Shown here: one piece after another, positions 17,429 to 26,186 of the stretch
Layout: every line of letters starts with the position of its first letter
Position numbering within the stretch: the first letter of the stretch is position 1
Assembly (NCBI RefSeq): GCF_963929015.1
Contig: NZ_CAWVHE010000018.1
Location: 124,001-188,000 of the forward strand
Direction of reading: 5' to 3'
Length of the DNA: 64,000 nucleotides
Source of the DNA: Merdimonas sp963929015
GTDB lineage: Bacteria; Bacillota; Clostridia; Lachnospirales; Lachnospiraceae
Translations under genes and position numbers: made by a program
Notes under the pieces: generated by a model
Seen by the model: the letters and a program-made list of their open reading frames with translations, nothing else
The model's database searches: none
What the model was told of the DNA's origin: nothing

Positions 17429-17866
17429 ATGTTAATGCCAAAAAGAGTAAAACGTCGTAAACAGTTCCGCGGTACGATGAAGGGCAAAGCTCTTCGCGGG
17501 AACAAGATTACAAATGGTGAATATGGTATTGTTGCAATGGAGCCCTGCTGGATCCGTTCCAACCAGATCGAGGCTGCCCGTGTTGCCATGACTCGTTATA
17601 TCAAGCGTGGCGGTAAAGTCTGGATCAAAATATTCCCGGATAAACCTGTAACTACGAAACCAGCCGAGACACGTATGGGTTCCGGTAAGGGAACTCTGGA
17701 ATACTGGGTAGCAGTTGTAAAGCCTGGCCGCGTAATGTTCGAGATCGCGGGCGTATCAGAAGAAGTTGCAAGAGAAGCTCTTCGTCTGGCAACCCACAAG
17801 CTGCCATGTAAATGTAAAATAGTTTCTCGCGCAGACTTAGAAGGCGGTGATAACAGTGAAAATTAA
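17429..17866 (+). CDS. rplP: 50S ribosomal protein L16
   Basis: 50S protein contacting the A-site tRNA and 5S rRNA. 145 residues starting MLMPKRVKRRKQFRG; the GGAGAG site at usual spacing supports this ATG over the one two codons later. The RMGSGKGTLEYWVAVVKPG block is present. The last codons overlap the likely start of rpmC. Confidence 0.97.
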   Translation: MLMPKRVKRRKQFRGTMKGKALRGNKITNGEYGIVAMEPCWIRSNQIEAARVAMTRYIKRGGKVWIKIFPDKPVTTKPAETRMGSGKGTLEYWVAVVKPGRVMFEIAGVSEEVAREALRLATHKLPCKCKIVSRADLEGGDNSEN

Positions 17867-18059
17867 TGCATTTGTAGAAGATTTAAAGACAAAATCAGCT
17901 GCAGAGCTGAACGAAGAATTAGTAGCTGCTAAAAAGGAACTTTTCAACCTGAGATTCCAGAATGCGACCAATCAGTTAGACAACACCAGCAGAATCAAAG
18001 AAGTGAGAAGAAATATTGCCAGAATTCAGACTATCATCACTGAAAAGAGCGCAAAATAG
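17856..18059 (+). CDS. rpmC: 50S ribosomal protein L29
   Basis: Small helical-hairpin protein at the tunnel exit. The frame is open from GTG 17847, but GTG 17856 gives the usual VKINAFVEDLKTKSAAEL start and has AAGGCGGTG 6 bases upstream. It overlaps the rplP end by 11 bases. About 67 residues, normal length. Confidence 0.93.
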   Translation: MKINAFVEDLKTKSAAELNEELVAAKKELFNLRFQNATNQLDNTSRIKEVRRNIARIQTIITEKSAK

Positions 18060-18093
18060 CAGAGCATCCTATACAATGAAAGGAGTATAGACT

Positions 18094-18348
18094 GTGGAAA
18101 GAAATCTTAGAAAAACACGTGTTGGTAAAGTTATCAGCAATAAAATGGATAAGACCATCGTTGTTGCAGTAGAAGATCATGTAAAACATCCACTGTATAA
18201 GAAGATCGTTAAGAAAACTTATAAGCTGAAAGCGCATGACGAGAACAACGAGTGCAACATCGGCGACACAGTAAAAGTTATGGAGACAAGACCGCTGTCC
18301 AAGGATAAGAGATGGAGACTTGTCGAAGTTATGGAAAAAGTGAAATAG
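18094..18348 (+). CDS. rpsQ: 30S ribosomal protein S17
   Basis: Primary 16S rRNA-binding protein of the 30S body. 84 residues with RKTRVGKVISNKMDKTIVVAVE and the HDENNECNIGDTVKVMETRPLSK OB-fold strands (in segments). GTG start with AAAGGAG 8 bases upstream. Confidence 0.97.
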   Translation: MERNLRKTRVGKVISNKMDKTIVVAVEDHVKHPLYKKIVKKTYKLKAHDENNECNIGDTVKVMETRPLSKDKRWRLVEVMEKVK

Positions 18349-18367
18349 TATAAGGAGGGAAACCTGC

Positions 18368-18736
18368 ATGATACAGCAAGAAAGCAGACTGAAAGTAGCA
18401 GATAACACAGGTGCGAAAGAGTTACTGTGTATCCGTGTACTTGGCGGTTCAACAAGAAGATATGCAAGTATCGGTGATATCATCGTTGCTTCCGTTAAAG
18501 ATGCAACACCAGGCGGCGTTGTAAAAAAAGGTGATGTAGTAAAGGCAGTTGTTGTCCGTACTGTAAACAGCACACGTCGTAAAGACGGCTCCTACATCCG
18601 TTTTGACGAGAATGCAGCAGTTATCATCAAGGATGATAAGACACCAAGAGGAACCCGTATTTTCGGGCCGGTAGCAAGAGAGCTCCGTGACAAACAGTTC
18701 ATGAGAATCGTCTCCCTGGCTCCGGAAGTACTGTAA
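18368..18736 (+). CDS. rplN: 50S ribosomal protein L14
   Basis: Interface protein of the 50S subunit and binding site of the silencing factor RsfS. 122 residues, the exact bacterial length, starting MIQQESRLKVADNTGAKELL. AAGGAGGG is upstream. First of the spc-type genes here, with no separate promoter seen. Confidence 0.98.
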   Translation: MIQQESRLKVADNTGAKELLCIRVLGGSTRRYASIGDIIVASVKDATPGGVVKKGDVVKAVVVRTVNSTRRKDGSYIRFDENAAVIIKDDKTPRGTRIFGPVARELRDKQFMRIVSLAPEVL

Positions 18737-18751
18737 GGAGGTGCGAGCAAG

Positions 18752-19063
18752 ATGTCTATGTTAAAGATCAAAAAAGGCGACACCGTAAAAGTAATCGCCG
18801 GCAAAGATAAAGACAAAGAAGGCAAAGTGCTTTCTGTTGACCAGAAGAACGGCAGAGTAGTGGTAGAAGGCATCAACATGCTGACCAAGCACACCAAACC
18901 AAGCGCTGCCAATCAGAACGGCGGTATTATCCATCAGGAAGGTTCTATCGACATTTCCAACGTGATGTATGTTCACAAAGGAAAGGCAACCAGAGTCGGA
19001 ATCAAGATGGACGGAGATAAGAAAGTACGCTACGCTAAATCTACAGGCGAAGTGATCGATTAA
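18752..19063 (+). CDS. rplX: 50S ribosomal protein L24
   Basis: Early 50S assembly protein with an N-terminal KOW motif (KIKKGDTVKVIAGKDKDKEG). 103 residues. AAGGAGGTG precedes the start; 15 bases after rplN. Confidence 0.97.
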   Translation: MSMLKIKKGDTVKVIAGKDKDKEGKVLSVDQKNGRVVVEGINMLTKHTKPSAANQNGGIIHQEGSIDISNVMYVHKGKATRVGIKMDGDKKVRYAKSTGEVID

Positions 19064-19086
19064 TCACAGGAAGGAGGGTGTACACA

Positions 19087-19626
<540 letters not shown>

Positions 19627-19637
19627 GGAGGTAAATT

Positions 19638-19823
19638 ATGGCTAAGACAGCGATGAAAGTAAAACAGCAGCGCAAACAGAAATTCTCTACCAGAGAATAC
19701 AACCGCTGCAGAATCTGTGGACGTCCACACGCATATTTGAGAAAATATGGAATCTGCCGTGTTTGCTTCCGTGAACTGGCATACAAAGGACAGATCCCGG
19801 GCGTGAAGAAAGCAAGCTGGTAA
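19638..19823 (+). CDS. rpsN: 30S ribosomal protein S14, zinc-binding type Z
   Basis: 30S head protein. 61 residues with four zinc cysteines at 24, 27, 40 and 43 (CRIC and CRVC), so this is the Zn-containing form rather than the longer Zn-independent one. AAGGAGG precedes ATG; 11 bases after rplE. Confidence 0.98.
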   Translation: MAKTAMKVKQQRKQKFSTREYNRCRICGRPHAYLRKYGICRVCFRELAYKGQIPGVKKASW

Positions 19824-19836
19824 GGAGGAAAGAATC

Positions 19837-20238
19837 ATGACTATGAGTGATCCAATCGCAGATATGCTTACAAGAATCCGTAATGCAAATACTGCAAAAC
19901 ATGATACAGTAGATGTACCGTCATCCAAGATGAAACTCGCCATCGCGAACATCCTGCTTGACGAGGGATATATTGAAAAATACGACCTCATTGAAGACGG
20001 CGTATTTAAGACCATTCATATCACCCTGAAATACGGCGCAGATAAGAATGAAAAGGTTATCACAGGCCTGAAGAGAATTTCCAAACCGGGACTTCGCGTA
20101 TACGCAAGCTGCGAGAATATGCCGAAGGTATTCGGAGGACTTGGAACAGCGATCATCTCCACCAACAAGGGCGTGATCACTGATAAAGAAGCAAGAAAAC
20201 AGGGCGTAGGCGGAGAGGTTCTCTGCTACGTTTGGTAA
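19837..20238 (+). CDS. rpsH: 30S ribosomal protein S8
   Basis: Primary 16S-binding protein and, in E. coli, translational repressor of the spc operon. 133 residues starting MTMSDPIADMLTRIRNA, with the C-terminal GVITDKEARKQGVGGEVLCYVW signature (in parts). AAGGAGG lies upstream. A 72-base spacer to rplF follows. Confidence 0.98.
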   Translation: MTMSDPIADMLTRIRNANTAKHDTVDVPSSKMKLAIANILLDEGYIEKYDLIEDGVFKTIHITLKYGADKNEKVITGLKRISKPGLRVYASCENMPKVFGGLGTAIISTNKGVITDKEARKQGVGGEVLCYVW

Positions 20239-20310
20239 CAATCACAAAGCAACTGAAAACAGAGCAGGCAAGCATCTGCTCCGAAAATCTAAGTTAAGGA
20301 GGAACAGGCA

Positions 20311-20853
20311 ATGTCACGAATTGGTAGACTGCCCGTTGCGATCCCCGCAGGAGTAACTGTAGAGATTGCAGAAAATAATAAGGTGACTGTTAAGGGACCC
20401 AAGGGAACCCTTGAAAGAGAACTTCCGACCGAGATGGAAATCAAACAGGAAGGCGAAGAAATTGTAGTTACAAGACCGAATGATCTCAAGAAAATGAAAT
20501 CACTGCACGGTCTTACAAGAACACTGATCAACAACATGGTTGTTGGTGTTACAGAAGGATATCAGAAAGTCCTGGAAGTAAACGGTGTGGGATACAGAGC
20601 AGCAAAGTCAGGAAACAAACTGACACTGAGTCTTGGATACTCTCATCCAGTTGAAATGATCGATCCTGAAGGCGTTGAGACTGTTGTTGAAGGACAGAAC
20701 AAGATCACCGTTAAGGGTATCGACAAAGAAAAAGTTGGCCAATACGCAGCTGAAATCAGAGACAAGAGAAGACCGGAGCCGTATAAGGGCAAGGGAATCA
20801 AGTATGCTGATGAAGTGATCAGACGTAAAGTTGGTAAGACTGGTAAAAAATAA
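20311..20853 (+). CDS. rplF: 50S ribosomal protein L6
   Basis: 50S protein at the GTPase-factor site. 180 residues, two duplicated domains, starting MSRIGRLPVAIPAGV and ending with the RRPEPYKGKGIKYADEVIRRKVGK block (read in segments). AAGGAGG upstream of the ATG. Confidence 0.98.
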   Translation: MSRIGRLPVAIPAGVTVEIAENNKVTVKGPKGTLERELPTEMEIKQEGEEIVVTRPNDLKKMKSLHGLTRTLINNMVVGVTEGYQKVLEVNGVGYRAAKSGNKLTLSLGYSHPVEMIDPEGVETVVEGQNKITVKGIDKEKVGQYAAEIRDKRRPEPYKGKGIKYADEVIRRKVGKTGKK

Positions 20854-20870
20854 GTAAGGAGAGTGTGAAA

Positions 20871-21239
20871 ATGGTTAGCAAAAAATCAAGAAGTGTAGTT
20901 CGTGTTAATAAGCACAGAAAGCTCCGCAACCGTTTGAGCGGTACGGCCGAGTGCCCGCGTCTGGCTGTGTTTAGAAGCAACAATCATATGTACGCACAGA
21001 TCATTGACGATACAGTTGGGAATACTCTCGTATCTGCTTCCACTCTTCAGAAAGACGTGAAAGCAAATCTGGAAAAAACCAACGACGTTGATGCAGCGGC
21101 ATACCTGGGAAAAGTAATCGCCGAGAAGGCGCTGGAAAAAGGCATTAAAGATGTTGTCTTTGACAGAGGCGGCTTTATATACCAGGGAAAAGTTCAGGCA
21201 TTAGCAGACGCAGCTAGAGAAGCTGGGTTGAATTTCTAG
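20871..21239 (+). CDS. rplR: 50S ribosomal protein L18
   Basis: 5S rRNA-binding protein. 122 residues starting MVSKKSRSVVRVNKHRKLR. ATG 20871 is preferred over GTG 20865, since AAGGAG ends at 20861 and gives 9-base spacing to the ATG. The RLAVFRSNNHMYAQIIDD strand and C-terminal DRGGFIYQGKVQALADAAREAGL are normal. Confidence 0.97.
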   Translation: MVSKKSRSVVRVNKHRKLRNRLSGTAECPRLAVFRSNNHMYAQIIDDTVGNTLVSASTLQKDVKANLEKTNDVDAAAYLGKVIAEKALEKGIKDVVFDRGGFIYQGKVQALADAAREAGLNF

Positions 21240-21253
21240 GAGGAGGAGCACAC

Positions 21254-21898
21254 ATGAAACAGGAACGTATTGATGCTAGTCAGTTAGAATTAAATGAAAA
21301 AGTAGTGTCAATTAAACGTGTAACCAAAGTTGTTAAGGGTGGCCGTAATATGAGATTCACAGCTTTAGTAGTTGTCGGCGATGGAAATGGCCATGTTGGT
21401 GCAGGTTTAGGAAAAGCTACTGAAATTCCGGAAGCGATCCGCAAAGGAAAAGAAGATGCTGCAAAGCACCTGATCACAGTAGCGCTGAATGAAAATGAAA
21501 GTATCGTACACGATTTTATCGGAAAGTTCGGAGGAGCTTCTGTACTGCTCAAAACAGCTCCGGAAGGTACCGGTGTGATCGCCGGAGGTCCGGCCCGTGC
21601 CGTGATCGAGATGGCGGGAATCAAGAACATCCGTACCAAATCTCTCGGATCCAACAATAAGCAGAACGTTGTTCTTGCTACCATCGATGGATTACGTCAG
21701 ATCAAAACTCCGGAGGAGGTTTCCAGACTTCGCGGAAAATCAATCGAAGAGATTTTTAGGGTAAGGAGGGGACCGCAAAATGGCAAACTTAAAAGTTACT
21801 TTAGTAAAATCTACCATCGGCGCCGTACCGAAGCACAAAAGAACCGTGGAGGCACTGGGACTGAAGAAGACAGGCAGAACGGTAGAGCTTCCGGATAA
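21254..21898 (+). CDS. rpsE: 30S ribosomal protein S5, frame extended by an apparent T insertion
   Basis: 30S accuracy protein. Residues 1-167 are ordinary S5, ending in SRLRGKSIEEI. The family then normally stops after Leu-Gly. Here a run of five T (21753-21757) shifts the frame; with four T it would read ILG-stop at 21762-21764 (169 residues), with the stop overlapping the rpmD ribosome-binding site. As given, the frame runs 45 codons further over rpmD to 21898, adding a basic non-S5 tail. A sequencing or assembly indel is most likely; a true mutation is the alternative. Confidence 0.9.
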   Translation: MKQERIDASQLELNEKVVSIKRVTKVVKGGRNMRFTALVVVGDGNGHVGAGLGKATEIPEAIRKGKEDAAKHLITVALNENESIVHDFIGKFGGASVLLKTAPEGTGVIAGGPARAVIEMAGIKNIRTKSLGSNNKQNVVLATIDGLRQIKTPEEVSRLRGKSIEEIFRVRRGPQNGKLKSYFSKIYHRRRTEAQKNRGGTGTEEDRQNGRASG

Positions 21899-21959
21899 TG
21901 CAGCGACAAGAGGTATGAACAAACAGGTACAGCACCTGGTAAAAGTAGAAGAAGTATAA
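21780..21959 (+). CDS. rpmD: 50S ribosomal protein L30
   Basis: Small 50S protein, 59 residues, easily missed because it is short and overlaps the extended rpsE frame. It starts MANLKVTLVKSTIGAVPKHK and contains VEALGLKKTGRTVELPDNAA, both diagnostic of L30. GGAGGGG at 21765-21771 precedes the ATG. Confidence 0.96.
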   Translation: MANLKVTLVKSTIGAVPKHKRTVEALGLKKTGRTVELPDNAATRGMNKQVQHLVKVEEV

Positions 21960-21990
21960 GAAACACATTTTGTAAGAAGGAGGTGTCATC

Positions 21991-22431
21991 ATGGATTTAT
22001 CAAACTTAAGACCTGCAGACGGTGCAAAGCATAGCGATAATTTCAGAAGAGGACGCGGACATGGTTCTGGTAACGGCAAGACGGCCGGCAAGGGACACAA
22101 AGGTCAGAAGGCCCGTTCCGGCGGCACAAGACCGGGATTTGAAGGCGGTCAGATGCCATTGTACAGAAGAATCCCCAAGAGAGGATTTACTAATAGAAAC
22201 ACCAAAACTATCGTTGGGATTAATGTCAGCGCACTGGAAGTATTCGACAATGACGCAGTAGTTTCTGTAGAGACTCTGGTAGAACAGGGAATCGTAAAGA
22301 ACCCAAGAGACGGGGTTAAGATCCTTGGAAACGGAGAACTGACCAAGAAACTTACCGTTCAGGCAAATGCATTCAGCGCAGGCGCTGTAGAAAAAATCGA
22401 AGCGTTAGGTGGAAAAGCAGAGGTGATCTAA
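21991..22431 (+). CDS. rplO: 50S ribosomal protein L15
   Basis: Late-assembling 50S protein. 146 residues with the glycine/arginine-rich N-terminus (RRGRGHGSGNGKTAGKGHKG) and the GFEGGQMPLYRRIPKRGF motif. AAGGAGGTG upstream. The stop overlaps the secY ATG by one base, coupling the two. Confidence 0.98.
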   Translation: MDLSNLRPADGAKHSDNFRRGRGHGSGNGKTAGKGHKGQKARSGGTRPGFEGGQMPLYRRIPKRGFTNRNTKTIVGINVSALEVFDNDAVVSVETLVEQGIVKNPRDGVKILGNGELTKKLTVQANAFSAGAVEKIEALGGKAEVI

Positions 22432-23747
22432 TGTTAGATACATTCCGTAGGGCATTTCAGATCCAGGATATTCGTAAAAAAATCTTATATACTTTTATGA
22501 TGCTGGTAGTGATCCGCCTTGGATCACAGCTGCCGACACCAGGGGTAAACGCAGAGTTTATCCAGAACTTTTTTGCACAGAATACCGGGGAAGCGTTTAA
22601 CTTGTTTAACGCTTTCACCGGTGGATCTTTTGAACAGATGTCTGTATTTGCACTGAGCATTACGCCGTACATCACATCTTCCATCATTATGCAGCTTCTG
22701 ACCATCGCCATTCCCAAGCTGGAGGAGATGCGTAAAGAAGGTGAGGACGGAAGAAAGAAGATCGTTGCGATCACCCGTTATGTTACGGTGCTCCTTTCGC
22801 TGATCCAGTCATCTGCCATGGCAATCGGCTTTGGCCGCCAGGGACTTCTGGTAGAATACAACTTTGTCAATATCGTCATTGTTATCCTGACACTGACCGC
22901 AGGAAGCGCTTTCCTGATGTGGATTGGTGAAAGGATCACGGAAAAGGGCGTAGGAAATGGTATCTCCATCGTGCTTGTGATCAATATCATTTCCAGCATC
23001 CCAAGCGATATGACCAGACTGTATGAGCAGTTTGTCAAAGACAAACCGATCGCTTCCGCCAGCCTGGCTGCAGCGATCATTCTTGCGATTATCTTCGCAC
23101 TGGTGGTATTCATTGTTGTACTCCAGGGAGGCGTTCGCAGGATCGCGGTACAGTATTCCCAGAAGATCGTGGGAAGAAGAAGCGTAGGAGGACAGTCCTC
23201 TAACCTTCCTCTGAAGGTCAACACCGCAGGCGTTATTCCGATCATCTTTTCATCTTCTTTGATGCAGACTCCGGTCGTGATTGCTTCCTTTATGGGGAAA
23301 GGCAACGGAGACGGGATCGGAAGCCAGATTTTAAGAGGATTAAACCAGAGCAACTGGTGTGATCCGGATCAGCTTCAGTACAGCTGGGGACTGATCGTAT
23401 ACATCGTACTGACTGTATTCTTTGCATATTTCTATACGTCGATTACATTTAACCCGATGGAGATCGCCAACAACCTGAAGAAGAGCGGCGGATTTATCCC
23501 CGGCATCCGACCGGGAAGACCCACCATAGAGTACCTGACAAAGATCCTGAACTATATTATCTTTGTAGGCGCATGCGGCCTGGTGCTTGTACAGCTGGTG
23601 CCGATCCTCTTTAACGGATGGCTGGGCGCGCAGGTTTCCTTCGGCGGAACTTCGCTGATCATTATCGTCAGCGTCGTACTGGAGACGATGAAGCAGATCG
23701 AATCACAGATGCTTGTACGCAATTACAAAGGATTTTTAAATAGTTAG
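22431..23747 (+). CDS. secY: Preprotein translocase subunit SecY
   Basis: Channel subunit of the Sec translocon in the cytoplasmic membrane. 438 residues with ten hydrophobic helices. Recognisable blocks are RLGSQLPTPGVN near the start, the cytoplasmic GQSSNLPLKVNTAGVIPIIF loop and the C-terminal SFGGTSLIIIVSVVLETMKQIESQ region (in parts). Start overlaps the rplO stop. Confidence 0.98.
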   Translation: MLDTFRRAFQIQDIRKKILYTFMMLVVIRLGSQLPTPGVNAEFIQNFFAQNTGEAFNLFNAFTGGSFEQMSVFALSITPYITSSIIMQLLTIAIPKLEEMRKEGEDGRKKIVAITRYVTVLLSLIQSSAMAIGFGRQGLLVEYNFVNIVIVILTLTAGSAFLMWIGERITEKGVGNGISIVLVINIISSIPSDMTRLYEQFVKDKPIASASLAAAIILAIIFALVVFIVVLQGGVRRIAVQYSQKIVGRRSVGGQSSNLPLKVNTAGVIPIIFSSSLMQTPVVIASFMGKGNGDGIGSQILRGLNQSNWCDPDQLQYSWGLIVYIVLTVFFAYFYTSITFNPMEIANNLKKSGGFIPGIRPGRPTIEYLTKILNYIIFVGACGLVLVQLVPILFNGWLGAQVSFGGTSLIIIVSVVLETMKQIESQMLVRNYKGFLNS

Positions 23748-23801
23748 CATTTTCAACTCGCGGAATCATTTTCGCGGGTTAAAGTGCTATTTAGAGTTAT
23801 A

Positions 23802-23986
23802 AGTCACACCTTGGACAGGGTCAGAAAGAGATCTTCGTCATGCTTGCATGTAAGAAGAGAACTTTCTGATCCTGGTACAGGGCGTAGCCTGTAACCGCCC
23901 CTGCATAAGCAGTCTTAGTGCGTCAGCACGGGACTGAAGCGCGTAAGCGCGACGAGTGCGTATGCAGGGGCGTCCAGGGTGTGACT
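23802..23986 (+). ncRNA. Highly structured RNA-like element between secY and adk
   Basis: A closed multi-helix fold. AGTCACACCTTGGAC (23802-23816) pairs with GTCCAGGGTGTGACT (23972-23986), 15 bp with one wobble. Inside are a 12-bp helix 23817-23828/23862-23873, hairpin 23874-23896 (TACAGG/CCTGTA), and helix CGCCCCTGCATA (23896-23907) with TATGCAGGGGCG (23961-23972). That last helix encloses CAGTC/GACTG with a GTGC-GTCA-GCAC cap and GCGC-GTAA-GCGC with a GNRA loop. I do not recognise a named family. It could be an adk leader or a processed small RNA; no coding frame fits. Confidence 0.8.
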
Positions 23987-24010
23987 TGTCACAAGAAAAG
24001 GAGGTATAAT

Positions 24011-24655
24011 ATGAAGGTTGTTATGTTAGGCGCTCCCGGAGCGGGAAAAGGAACCCAGGCGAAGAAGATCGCCGCAAAGTATTCCATTCCACACATCTCC
24101 ACCGGAGATATTTTCCGTGCAAACATTAAGAACGGCACGGAGCTTGGCAAGAAAGCAAAGACCTACATGGATCAGGGACTGCTGGTTCCGGACGAACTGG
24201 TTGTGGATCTGGTGGTAGACCGCGTGAACCAGGAAGATTGTGCAAACGGATACGTTCTGGACGGTTTTCCGCGTACCATTCCTCAGGCAGAGGCGCTGAC
24301 CAAAGCGCTGGCAGCCCAGGGACAGAAACTGGATTACGCCATTGACGTAGATGTTCCGGATGAAAATATCGTGCGCCGGATGGGCGGACGCCGCGCCTGT
24401 GTCGGATGTGGGGCTACCTATCATCTGGAATATGCGCCTCCGAAACAGGAAGGGATCTGTGACAGCTGCGGCGGCGAGCTGATCCTTCGGGACGATGATA
24501 AGCCGGAGACTGTGACAAAGAGACTGAATGTTTACCATGAACAAACCCAGCCGCTGATTGACTACTACACAGAGGCGGGAATCTTAAAAACAGTAGACGG
24601 AACCGTGGATATTGAAGAGGTATTCCGGTCTGTCACCGAGATACTGGGAGCGTAG
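24011..24655 (+). CDS. adk: Adenylate kinase
   Basis: Converts ATP and AMP to two ADP. 214 residues from ATG 24011, with GGAGGT 5-10 bases upstream; the longer open frame before it is non-coding. P-loop GAPGAGKGTQ at residues 7-16, LDGFPRT near 83-89, and a zinc-binding LID with Cys130, Cys133, Cys150 and Cys153 as in Gram-positives. Lies between secY and map as usual in Firmicutes. Confidence 0.97.
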   Translation: MKVVMLGAPGAGKGTQAKKIAAKYSIPHISTGDIFRANIKNGTELGKKAKTYMDQGLLVPDELVVDLVVDRVNQEDCANGYVLDGFPRTIPQAEALTKALAAQGQKLDYAIDVDVPDENIVRRMGGRRACVGCGATYHLEYAPPKQEGICDSCGGELILRDDDKPETVTKRLNVYHEQTQPLIDYYTEAGILKTVDGTVDIEEVFRSVTEILGA

Positions 24656-24658
24656 ATC

Positions 24659-25423
24659 ATGCCAATTACCATAAAATCGCCCAGAGAGATTGAACTTATG
24701 AGGGAAGCCGGGCGGATCCTTGAGATCGTACATCAGGAACTTGGAAAAGCGCTGCATCCGGGGATGACGACCGGTCAGATCGACGCGCTGGGAGAGGAAA
24801 TCATAAGAAGCTACGGCTGTACGCCGTCCTTCCTTGGATATAACGGTTATCCGGCTTCCATCTGCGTATCAGTCAACGATGAGGTGGTCCACGGGATCCC
24901 GGGTCCGCACCGGTTTATCCGGGAAGGAGACATCGTAAGCCTGGATGCAGGCGTGATCTATAAAGGATATCACTCCGACGCTGCCCGTACCCACGGCGTC
25001 GGGGAGATCAGCGAAGAAGCGAAAAAGCTGATCCGGGTAACAAGAGAAAGCTTTTTTGAGGGTATAAAGTATGCCAGAGAAGGCAATCATCTATTTGACA
25101 TTTCGGCTGCCATCGGCAGGTATGCGGAAAGCTTCGGCTACTCTGCGGTGCGGGATCTGTGCGGGCACGGGATCGGGACGGCGCTCCATGAAGCGCCGGA
25201 GATTCCCAATTATGTCATGAACCGCAAAGGAGTGCTTCTGAAGGCGGGGATGACCCTGGCCATCGAACCGATGATCAATGCCGGCAGATACGAGGTGGAC
25301 TGGATGGATGACGACTGGACGGTAGTGACCAGGGATCATTCCCTGTCAGCCCACTATGAAAATACGGTGCTGATCACAGACGGGGATCCGGTGCTGCTAA
25401 GCGGGCAGAATGAGCATCCGTAA
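24659..25423 (+). CDS. map: Methionine aminopeptidase, type I
   Basis: Removes the initiator Met from nascent proteins. 254 residues with the pita-bread fold signatures: SLDAGVIYKGYHSDAARTHG (two metal-binding Asp), GHGIGTALHEAPEIPNY (metal His) and LAIEPMINAG (metal Glu). Starts 3 bases after the adk stop. Confidence 0.96.
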   Translation: MPITIKSPREIELMREAGRILEIVHQELGKALHPGMTTGQIDALGEEIIRSYGCTPSFLGYNGYPASICVSVNDEVVHGIPGPHRFIREGDIVSLDAGVIYKGYHSDAARTHGVGEISEEAKKLIRVTRESFFEGIKYAREGNHLFDISAAIGRYAESFGYSAVRDLCGHGIGTALHEAPEIPNYVMNRKGVLLKAGMTLAIEPMINAGRYEVDWMDDDWTVVTRDHSLSAHYENTVLITDGDPVLLSGQNEHP

Positions 25424-25440
25424 TAATCAGGAGTACAGAT

Positions 25441-25701
25441 ATGGACAAATTTGAGACAGGAATGCTTGCCCGTTCAAAGGCAGGGCACGATACGGGCAGG
25501 GTCTATGTGATCACCGGCGCCGAAGAAGCATATGTGTTTTTATCAGACGGAAGGTTAAGACCACTGGACCGGCCCAAAAAGAAAAAGAAAAAGCATGTTC
25601 AGATCATTCTGGAAAGACATGATCTGGAAGGCGCCGATGACAGTAAGATCAGACAGATACTGAAAACTTGGAATCAGAAAGAAGGAAAACAGGAGGAGTA
25701 A
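25441..25701 (+). CDS. KOW domain RNA-binding protein (L14e/L27e-like)
   Basis: 86 residues. It starts MDKFETGMLARSKAGHDTGRVYVIT, a KOW-type SH3 barrel like that of archaeal L14e/L27e, then a lysine run (residues 42-48) and a short acidic-basic tail. In many Clostridia the same small gene sits between map and infA. The exact role, presumably ribosome or RNA linked, is not known to me. Overlap-free, tightly packed in the operon. Confidence 0.8.
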   Translation: MDKFETGMLARSKAGHDTGRVYVITGAEEAYVFLSDGRLRPLDRPKKKKKKHVQIILERHDLEGADDSKIRQILKTWNQKEGKQEE

Positions 25702-25705
25702 AGGA

Positions 25706-25924
25706 ATGTCAAAAGCTGACGTCATTGAAATTGAAGGAACCGTAATAGAAAAACTGCCGAACGCCATGTTCCAGGTGGAGCTGGAGAACGGCCACCAGGT
25801 GCTGGCTCACATCAGCGGCAAGCTTAGGATGAATTTTATCAAGATCCTGCCGGGAGACAAGGTAACACTGGAGCTTTCCCCCTATGATCTTTCCAAAGGA
25901 AGAATTATCTGGAGAGATAAATAA
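25706..25924 (+). CDS. infA: Translation initiation factor IF-1
   Basis: Binds the 30S A-site during initiation. 72 residues, exact bacterial length, single OB fold. It starts MSKADVIEIEGTVIEKLPNAMF and ends LSKGRIIWRDK. GGAGGAGTAAAGGA region upstream. Confidence 0.98.
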   Translation: MSKADVIEIEGTVIEKLPNAMFQVELENGHQVLAHISGKLRMNFIKILPGDKVTLELSPYDLSKGRIIWRDK

Positions 25925-25931
25925 AAAACTA

Positions 25932-25961
25932 TTGACTTTCGGAAAACGCCGGTGCTATAAT
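25932..25961 (+). promoter_or_regulatory. Promoter for rpmJ and the alpha operon
   Basis: TTGACT (25932) and TATAAT (25956) are 18 bases apart just after the infA stop. The following leader holds a GGGCAT/ATGCCC hairpin (about 25979-25994) before rpmJ. Confidence 0.8.
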
Positions 25962-26072
25962 GTATAGGCGCGTTTCCGGGCATTTCTATGCCCATGCCCC
26001 GGCGGCTGATTTTAAATCGGGGGGAGCGTGCAGAGACTTTAACAACAGCAATGGATGAAAGGAGGATCCCCC

Positions 26073-26186
26073 ATGAAGGTTAGATCATCAGTAAAACCAA
26101 TTTGCGAAAAATGTAAAGTAATTAAAAGAAAAGGAAGCATTCGCATCATCTGCGAAAACCCGAAGCATAAACAGAGACAGGGATAA
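26073..26186 (+). CDS. rpmJ: 50S ribosomal protein L36
   Basis: Smallest 50S protein, 37 residues, starting MKVRSSVKPICEKCKVIKRK. Zinc ligands Cys11, Cys14, Cys27 and His32 are present, the Zn-containing form. AAAGGAGG lies 9 bases upstream. Too short for many gene callers. Confidence 0.96.
   Translation: MKVRSSVKPICEKCKVIKRKGSIRIICENPKHKQRQG

Noticed and set aside
23761..23785. secY terminator
   Set aside because: A 7-bp stem (ACTCGCG/CGCGGGT) exists but no T run follows, and adk is probably co-transcribed.
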